Virus record (IMG/VR): IMGVR_UViG_3300021599_001620
Coordinates: 1 to 20,718 of that record
DNA from: a virus
Direction: 5' to 3' (one strand)
DNA: 20,718 nt
Positions 15,325-20,718 of the stretch are shown here, piece by piece. Made by a program: the position numbers and the translations under genes. Each line of letters begins with the position of its first letter. Position 1 is the first letter of the stretch. Under the pieces are notes generated by a model that ran no database searches, had not been told where the DNA came from, and saw only the letters and a program-made list of their open reading frames with translations.

Positions 15325-15333
15325 GCACAACCA

Positions 15334-17007
15334 ATGATTTTACGCCCTAGACAAGAACAATTCAAAGACGCCTGTATTGATGCTCTGAAAAAGCATGGCA
15401 ATACTCTTGGCGTTGCCCCTACTGGAGCGGGTAAAACCGTTATGCTGTCTGCTGTATGTGGCGGCATGAAGCCGGATGGCATTCTGTTCATCCAGCACAG
15501 AGATGAGCTTGTAACGCAAAACCGCGACACTTTCCGCATCGTCAACCCGTCGATCAAAACGGATTTGATGGTTGCAGACAGAAAAAACTTCGTTCGTGGA
15601 GGCTGCACATTTGCGATGGTTCAGACTCTCGCAAGAAACTTGGACATGATGCTGCCCGTGGATTTGCTCGCGATTGACGAATGCCACCACGTCGCGGCAA
15701 ACAGCTATCAGGTCATTCTTGAGCGCGCCAAAGAACTGAATCCAAAGGTTCAAATTTTCGGAGTTTCGGCAACGCCCATGAGGGCAGACAAGAAAGCCCT
15801 GACAACCGCTTTCAACAATGTTGCCGATGTTATCTCAATAACGGAACTCATCCAGAGCGGACACTTGGTCAAGCCAAGAACATTCGTGATTGATTGCGGT
15901 CTTCGGGAGGAGCTGAAAGGCGTCCGAAGGACGGCTGTTGATTTTGACATGTCCGAAGTTGAGGAGATTATGGACAAATCTCCGATTACGGATCGCGTCA
16001 TCGAGGAATGGAAAAAAGTTGCCGGAAATAGGCAGACAATCGTTTTTGCATCTACCGTCGAACACGCGCAGCACGTTACGGACGCATTCAAGAACGCCGG
16101 AGTTAAAGCCGAGCTTGTCCATGGAGCCATGAACGACGCAGACAGACGAGGCGCTTTGAAACGCTTGGATCGCGGTGAAACACAGGTCATTTGCAATGTA
16201 ATGGTTCTTACCGAGGGGTTTGACTGCCAGCCTGTTTCATGCGTCATCCTGCTTCGCCCATGCTCCCACAAATCCACAATGCTCCAGATGATCGGTCGCG
16301 GGCTTCGCAAGGTTGACCCGCAAAGATACCCGAATACACGCAAGGACGATTGCGTGATTTTGGATTTTGGATACTCGCTGCTGACTCACGGTAGCCTTGA
16401 GACAGACATTGAATTAAGCCCAAAAAAGGGAGTTGGATTGAAGATTCAATGCCCTTCATGCCAGACAGAGATTCCAGCCAACGTCAGGGAATGCCCGTTT
16501 TGCGGCGAAGTCATCAATGAGCCTGACAGCGACGGAGACGGCAAGAACGAAAGGGAAGAACTTGTTGATTTCGGCATGACCGAAATCGAGTTGATAGAAT
16601 CCTCGCCGTTCCGATGGGAGCCGTTTTTTGAAAACGCTGTTGTTGTTGCAAACGGTCTTACCGCTTGGGCTGTCCTTGTAAACTTTTCCGGCAGATGGAT
16701 GGCGATTGGCAAGTCCGAGGAGGGGGATATGCAGCGCCCGATGCTGCTGGCAGACGAGGCGGAAAAAATCATGGCCCTGTCGTCCGCAGACGATTTTCTC
16801 CGCGACCACGGCGACAAAAGCAACGCCCGGAAAAGCCGGTCTTGGCTGTCAATGGCTCCGTCAGACAAACAAAGACAGATGCTTGGGCTGGATCATTTCA
16901 CCCCAATTTCAAGATACCGCGCATCCTGCGCGATCACTTGGAAGTTTGCTGAAAGACAAATCAAGCAAATCGTCCAAGGACGGTGGAGCGGAAAGGCGGC
17001 AGCGTGA
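15334..17007 (+). CDS. Superfamily 2 DEAD/DEAH-type helicase with zinc ribbon
   Basis: The 557-residue product has the full SF2 set: RPRQEQ near the N terminus (4-9), Walker A APTGAGKT (28-35), DECHH (115-119), SAT (145-147), and in the second domain HGAMNDADR (263-271), TEGFDCQP (293-300) and QMIGRGLRK (318-326). After it, C373, C376, C387 and C390 form a zinc ribbon, followed by an acidic loop DSDGDGKNERE (398-408). The C-terminal 130 residues are specific to this group. Such helicases unwind or remodel branched DNA in phage replication and recombination. The start ATG follows CACAACCA. The stop overlaps the next GTG start. Confidence 0.92.
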   Translation: MILRPRQEQFKDACIDALKKHGNTLGVAPTGAGKTVMLSAVCGGMKPDGILFIQHRDELVTQNRDTFRIVNPSIKTDLMVADRKNFVRGGCTFAMVQTLARNLDMMLPVDLLAIDECHHVAANSYQVILERAKELNPKVQIFGVSATPMRADKKALTTAFNNVADVISITELIQSGHLVKPRTFVIDCGLREELKGVRRTAVDFDMSEVEEIMDKSPITDRVIEEWKKVAGNRQTIVFASTVEHAQHVTDAFKNAGVKAELVHGAMNDADRRGALKRLDRGETQVICNVMVLTEGFDCQPVSCVILLRPCSHKSTMLQMIGRGLRKVDPQRYPNTRKDDCVILDFGYSLLTHGSLETDIELSPKKGVGLKIQCPSCQTEIPANVRECPFCGEVINEPDSDGDGKNEREELVDFGMTEIELIESSPFRWEPFFENAVVVANGLTAWAVLVNFSGRWMAIGKSEEGDMQRPMLLADEAEKIMALSSADDFLRDHGDKSNARKSRSWLSMAPSDKQRQMLGLDHFTPISRYRASCAITWKFAERQIKQIVQGRWSGKAAA

Positions 17008-17219
17008 AGGTCAACATTGAAATCGACATGGACACCGAATCGCATAAGCTGGATGCTCACCTTCGCGGGCCGGAATACAAACATGTGTTGGAAGCGATTT
17101 TTTTTGAAATCAACAGCCTATTGTCTCAAGGGCATCCATATATCAACGCAGACGCGGCGCTGGTCGCATTGCACGACAAGTTAAAAAAAGACGCGGAGTA
17201 TTTTAACATCACCCTATGA
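17004..17219 (+). CDS. Small protein of unknown function
   Basis: I chose the GTG at 17004, which overlaps the helicase stop (GTGA) and has GGAAAGG about eight bases upstream; a GTG at 16983 in the same frame lies inside the helicase gene. The 71 residues (MKVNIEIDMDTESHKLDAHL at the start) show a beta strand followed by a helix KHVLEAIFFEINSLLSQ and a charged C terminus. No domain is recognised. It overlaps the next gene by four bases (ATGA at 17216). Confidence 0.65.
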   Translation: MKVNIEIDMDTESHKLDAHLRGPEYKHVLEAIFFEINSLLSQGHPYINADAALVALHDKLKKDAEYFNITL

Positions 17220-17536
17220 AGTCCATACTACACGAAGCCATTGAATGCACCAGCGGCGCGCGCCGAAGGGATTATGATAGCGCCGAACCAAACCACCAGC
17301 GGATTGCTGGCGCTTGGAACTGGTATTTGAACGCAAGAAAAAACCCATCCGCGCCCATATCGGCATTGGACGCAGCTCACATGATGGCTCTCTTGAAAAT
17401 TGCGCGCGCTTGTTTCACGCCGACCAGAGACACGTATGTTGATTTGGCTGGATATTCCCGCTGCGCGGCGGAGATAGCCGGATTTGAAGTGAATGACGGC
17501 GTTGTTCCGTCTGACTTGTATGAGGAGGGAGACTAG
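17216..17536 (+). CDS. DUF6378-like phage protein
   Basis: The 106-residue product contains TSGARRRDYDSAEPNHQRIA (12-31), AWNWYL, and DAAHMMALLKIARACF (52-67) followed by DTYVDLAGYSRCAAEIAG. This spacing of GxRxxDY, W-x2-YL, LLKIAR and VDLAGY matches the small all-helical family DUF6378, common in phage genomes and of unknown function; it resembles the MazG-like helical fold by eye, which I cannot prove. It overlaps the preceding gene by four bases and ends three bases before the next. Confidence 0.75.
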   Translation: MKSILHEAIECTSGARRRDYDSAEPNHQRIAGAWNWYLNARKNPSAPISALDAAHMMALLKIARACFTPTRDTYVDLAGYSRCAAEIAGFEVNDGVVPSDLYEEGD

Positions 17537-17539
17537 CCG

Positions 17540-17755
17540 ATGAAGTCGCCCCTAATCCCGTTTATCGGGCTTGGCGAACGCGGGAAGTTGGAGATTCAAA
17601 TGTCTGCATTTCCGCTGTCTCCGCTTTCTCCAATGCACCTTCGCGGGAAGCCTGTTCCAGCAATCGTTCAAAATTTTCTCGACACGGGCGAAGGTAGCCC
17701 TGTTGAGATACTTCAATCCATGACAGACTATTACAAAAACAAAAAAACAAAATGA
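17540..17755 (+). CDS. Small protein of unknown function
   Basis: The 71-residue product (MKSPLIPFIGLGERGKLEIQ at the start) has a Pro-rich middle (SAFPLSPLSPMHLRGKPVPA) and a helical, basic C terminus ending YYKNKKTK. No family is recognised. A good Shine-Dalgarno sequence, GGAGGGAG, lies about nine to seventeen bases before the ATG, which is unusual in this window. Its stop overlaps the nuclease start (ATGA at 17752), so it is translated as part of the same message. Confidence 0.62.
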   Translation: MKSPLIPFIGLGERGKLEIQMSAFPLSPLSPMHLRGKPVPAIVQNFLDTGEGSPVEILQSMTDYYKNKKTK

Positions 17756-18543
17756 TATTCAAACCAGAAACCAAAAACGAGCTTGATGTCAGCGAAAAAA
17801 TAGCGCCGCTTGTTGACGTCGCCATTCAGAAAGAAAGAGCAAAAGAGTCACCAAGATCATATCTTGGGGCAAGCCGATGGGGCGAAGCGTGCGAACGGAA
17901 GCTCGCATACGAGTTCCACAAGACACAAAAAGACAGCGGATTCAGCGGCAGGTCATACAGGATTTTTGATGCTGGACATGACTACGAAGACCGCGTTGTT
18001 CAATACATGCGGATGGCTGGATTTATTTTGAAAAACGAAAATGATGAAGGCAAGCAGATCGGATTTTTTGTCGCAGACGGAAAGCTAGGAGGTCATTGCG
18101 ATGGAATCATATATGACGGCCCCGTTGCGTTGCCGTATCCGCTTGTTTTTGAATGCAAGAGCCTCAATGACAAGTCTTGGAACGATACCAAAAAGAAAGG
18201 CGTCAAGGAATCAAAGCCAGTTTATTACGCACAGATTCAGACATACTGCGCTTACTTTGATGTTCCGAACGGTGGTCTTTTTGTCGCTATCAACAAAAAC
18301 GACGGAGAAATCTACTACGAGCATGTTCCATTCGACGCCAGAACCGCGCAAGACGTGTCTGACCGCGCTTTGCGTGTCGTCAAATCGTCTCGCCCGGAGG
18401 AGCTTTCAAGGATCACAGACGACCCGGCGAACTTCCAATGCCGTTTTTGCGATTACTCAAAAACGTGCCACAACAAACTTCCCCAGCAACAAACAACGAA
18501 CCAACAACAAGCGCAGACAGCAAAACCATTCTGGATAAAATGA
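17752..18543 (+). CDS. PD-(D/E)XK nuclease, Cas4/RecB-like, likely Fe-S
   Basis: The 263-residue product carries the RecB-type nuclease motifs: G75-x3-E79 (AGHDYED), Asp117 (GHCDGII), E134-C-K136 (FECKS), and Gln/Tyr in YYAQIQTY (158-165). Cysteines 47, 230, 233 and 239 (C ... C-x2-C-x5-C) match the 4Fe-4S cluster of Cas4 and AddB. The C terminus is Gln-rich. Such phage proteins are exonucleases that resect double-strand ends for recombination with an ssDNA-binding protein and annealing ATPase, both encoded upstream. It overlaps both neighbours by four bases. Confidence 0.85.
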   Translation: MIFKPETKNELDVSEKIAPLVDVAIQKERAKESPRSYLGASRWGEACERKLAYEFHKTQKDSGFSGRSYRIFDAGHDYEDRVVQYMRMAGFILKNENDEGKQIGFFVADGKLGGHCDGIIYDGPVALPYPLVFECKSLNDKSWNDTKKKGVKESKPVYYAQIQTYCAYFDVPNGGLFVAINKNDGEIYYEHVPFDARTAQDVSDRALRVVKSSRPEELSRITDDPANFQCRFCDYSKTCHNKLPQQQTTNQQQAQTAKPFWIK

Positions 18544-20718
18544 ACGATCAAGCACAAACCGAACCGCTAGATAACAACGCAGAACCACAATTCAACGCCA
18601 TCGAAGCAGCGAAGCTGATAAACTCCGAGGAGGTCATTGAATACTTCAAGACCATATTCGGAGATGTTGGCTGGAACCACGAACGCCACATCTGTCTTCG
18701 CGGAATCGGCGAAAAGGGAACCAAGCAAGAAGGAATTTTTAGAAGCGACAATTTCTTTGAGCCGTCCATGGCAGACCCGACAGACGGCATTTTGAATTGC
18801 GTGCAGCTATGGGCCAGAAATCAAATCGCTTGTTTCGTTGTCCCCGCTGTATTGCGAGCCGCCAAAGGAACTGCTGAAAACGTCAGTCTGTTTACCAATA
18901 TCCTTGCGGATTTGGACAGCGGCAATACAGACGAAAAGCTGGCGCACATGCGGCAACACATTGGAGAGCCAACCATGATCGTCAAGTCTGGCGGAACGAC
19001 GAGCGAAGGGACGCCGAAGCGCCATGTTTATTACGTTCTGTCCAGTCCAACGGAGAACATCAAAAGAGCGATCCTGACGAGGGACATGCTTGCCAGAAAA
19101 TGCGGCGGAGACATCAGTATGGGTCTTGGCGTTGACGGAAATCCGTTTGGTCGCGCCCATCAACCTGTCCGTGTAGCCGGATCGGTTCACGCCAAGAAAG
19201 GCATCGCAGCCGCTTGCTCAATCGAGTCGAACTGCGGACAGAAATACGATTTCGATTCTCTGGAGAAACTTATTTCCGAAATGGAATCTGGCCCGTGGGT
19301 TGTTGAAACTCCACAGACAGGCAAGCCGATGATGACAGACAGCCTGTTCAGCCCTTCATCCGGGGGAACAACGGCAGCGGACTCGCTGCGGACGCCTGTT
19401 TACGAAGGCGGAGAAAACAGAACGCGCTGGGGCGAGTTCAATAAAGTTGCTGGCTTGCATATCAGCATGTCCCGTCGCGGAGAAATGAGCATCCAAGAAG
19501 CATACGACAGGACGCATGGATGGTGCATCGCATACATGAATCCACCTTGGCCGGAAAACCGAATCGAACATGAGTTTTCGTCGCTTGTCTCGCATGACAT
19601 CCGGCAGCATGGCCCGATGCCGGAACCAGAAAAGCCAATCGTTCAAGAGGAGCAGCGCATGTCTGCGGGCGGTTTGGGTCTTCGCATTTGGGCCGCGCAC
19701 AGGTGGATTACGGAGCCGAAGCCGGAGCATTCGTTCTTGGTTGAGGATTTGGTCATCAAGGCAGAGCCGCACTTGTTTGTCGCTCAAGGTGGGGCAGGAA
19801 AAACATTTCAAGTTGCGGATTTGGCGCTCAAGATCGCCTCATTCGACAAGGATTCGCCTAGCTTTTGGTGCGGTCAAAAAGTCGTGCAGGGAGGAACTGC
19901 GGTTTTGATTCTTTGCGAGGACTCGCAGACCGAAATGCACCGACGGCTTTTGGAAATCAATTCAGACAGCCGCATTGAGAAAGCCGGTGACAAGCTGATA
20001 ATCCTGCCGATGACGAAACTTGGAGGCGCGTTTCCGTTGGTTGAAATTGATTATCGCAGCGGCGAGTCAAGACCATCGAAACGCTGGGCTGAAATGCTGG
20101 CGCTACTGAAAGAGTTGCCGGATTTGGCAATGGTCTGCATCGACACGCTTAACAGCGTCAGCCACGGTGACGAGAACTCCGCGCTGGCGATTTCGCAGAT
20201 GATGCGCGAAGCGCATCGCGTCTGCGGAGAGCTTGGAGCCGCGCTTGTTGTCAACCACCACATCAGGAAAACGTCGAAGGATCAAAAGATCACGTCGCTT
20301 GAGGATTTGTCTGCCGCCATTCGCGGATCGAGCGCGATCAGTTCGTATTTCCGAATCAATTTCGGAATGTTCGCTTGCGGCGATTATGTCAGACGAATGA
20401 AGTCCATGGGGCTAAAGCCGGAAAACGGCGCTCTGTGGCGGTTCGGCGTGGCAAAGGCAAACATACACGGATTGATGCGCGGAGAAAAAACCCTGCTGCG
20501 AAACAAGCGCGGGTTGATGGACGACGTTACCAAGCTCGACATGTTTGCCGGAGACACATACCAAGAACGCGTTGGCTGGCTTGTGGCTGCTTGCCGGATT
20601 GCGGCGGAGCGAGGACACCCATACACGACAGGCGCGAAGAACGCGGCAAACGGCTTGTATCGCAGAAGGGCGGAGCTTCCTCCAACATTGAGACACCTTG
20701 GCGAGCATGAGCTTCCCA
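18540..20718 (+). CDS. Primase-helicase fusion, 3' end outside the window (partial)
   Basis: The ATG at 18540 overlaps the nuclease stop; the frame stays open to the window end, giving 726 residues. The N-terminal part looks like an archaeo-eukaryotic-type (RepB-like) primase: LADLDSG with Asp124 and Asp126, and a HVYYVLSS strand with His162. The second half is a RecA-fold helicase of the RepA/AAA_25 type: Walker A GGAGKTF (417-423, Lys421), CEDSQTEMHRR (about 459-469), Walker B MVCIDTLNS (531-539, Asp535), and VVNHHIRKTSKDQKI as a motif H-x-R loop. Together they could prime and unwind at the phage origin. No DNA polymerase is seen. Confidence 0.82.
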   Translation, partial: MNDQAQTEPLDNNAEPQFNAIEAAKLINSEEVIEYFKTIFGDVGWNHERHICLRGIGEKGTKQEGIFRSDNFFEPSMADPTDGILNCVQLWARNQIACFVVPAVLRAAKGTAENVSLFTNILADLDSGNTDEKLAHMRQHIGEPTMIVKSGGTTSEGTPKRHVYYVLSSPTENIKRAILTRDMLARKCGGDISMGLGVDGNPFGRAHQPVRVAGSVHAKKGIAAACSIESNCGQKYDFDSLEKLISEMESGPWVVETPQTGKPMMTDSLFSPSSGGTTAADSLRTPVYEGGENRTRWGEFNKVAGLHISMSRRGEMSIQEAYDRTHGWCIAYMNPPWPENRIEHEFSSLVSHDIRQHGPMPEPEKPIVQEEQRMSAGGLGLRIWAAHRWITEPKPEHSFLVEDLVIKAEPHLFVAQGGAGKTFQVADLALKIASFDKDSPSFWCGQKVVQGGTAVLILCEDSQTEMHRRLLEINSDSRIEKAGDKLIILPMTKLGGAFPLVEIDYRSGESRPSKRWAEMLALLKELPDLAMVCIDTLNSVSHGDENSALAISQMMREAHRVCGELGAALVVNHHIRKTSKDQKITSLEDLSAAIRGSSAISSYFRINFGMFACGDYVRRMKSMGLKPENGALWRFGVAKANIHGLMRGEKTLLRNKRGLMDDVTKLDMFAGDTYQERVGWLVAACRIAAERGHPYTTGAKNAANGLYRRRAELPPTLRHLGEHELP

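Noticed and set aside
15750-16343. A 197-residue minus-strand open frame opposite the helicase
   Set aside because: The helicase motifs on the plus strand explain the sequence; the antisense product is Ser/Pro/Thr-rich without domains.
16983-17003. Upstream GTG start for the small gene after the helicase
   Set aside because: The GTG at 17004 overlaps the helicase stop and has a better spaced purine-rich site.
1-20718. Diversity-generating retroelement, CRISPR array, tRNA or insertion sequence
   Set aside because: No reverse transcriptase, regularly spaced repeats, cloverleaf or transposase was seen on either strand.

Overview
The window is a contiguous part of a temperate tailed phage or prophage of podovirus type (short tail, T7/P22/BPP-1-like virion genes). 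No host gene, tRNA or rRNA is visible. The virion module has the order scaffold, major capsid protein, small head protein, head-tail adaptor, tail nozzle, a T7 gp13-like protein, then four or five internal (ejection) proteins. The control region is lambda-like: a leftward repressor and integrase diverge from a rightward Cro-like gene. A rightward DNA replication/recombination module follows.

Layout. 1-11201 (+) carries the virion genes; the scaffold gene is cut by the left edge. They are tightly packed, often with overlapping stop/start codons, and there is a strong hairpin after the capsid gene. The last virion gene is read in two frames (8390-9085 and 8988-11201), and protein composition shows a +1 frame break near 8957-8966. 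11234-11539 (+) is a small HNH nuclease gene that converges on the integrase gene (11536-12600, -) with a 4-bp overlap. The repressor (12629-12976, -) and the Cro-like gene (13127-13363, +) flank a 150-bp divergent control region with dyad-type operator candidates. 13360-20718 (+) encodes an unknown protein, a P-loop ATPase of AAA_24/Sak4 type, a DUF669-like candidate ssDNA-binding protein, a superfamily 2 helicase with a zinc ribbon, three small accessory proteins, a Cas4/RecB-like nuclease with a likely Fe-S cluster, and a primase-helicase cut by the right edge.

How the genes work together. The virion half builds the head, closes it with adaptor and nozzle, and packs internal proteins that probably extend the short tail across the host envelope. 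The replication half looks like a self-contained initiation and recombination set (primase-helicase, second helicase, ssDNA-binding protein, recombination ATPase, exonuclease); no DNA polymerase is visible. The divergent switch chooses between lysogeny (repressor, integrase) and the rightward early genes.

Host. Most starts lack a Shine-Dalgarno sequence and instead follow A/C-rich, G-poor leaders (before 1867, 13127, 13798, 14683, 15334 and the integrase start at 12600). Base composition is roughly balanced. This suggests a host that often initiates without Shine-Dalgarno pairing, such as Verrucomicrobiota or Bacteroidota. That is inference only. Terminase, portal, tail fibre/spike and lysis genes are not in the window.
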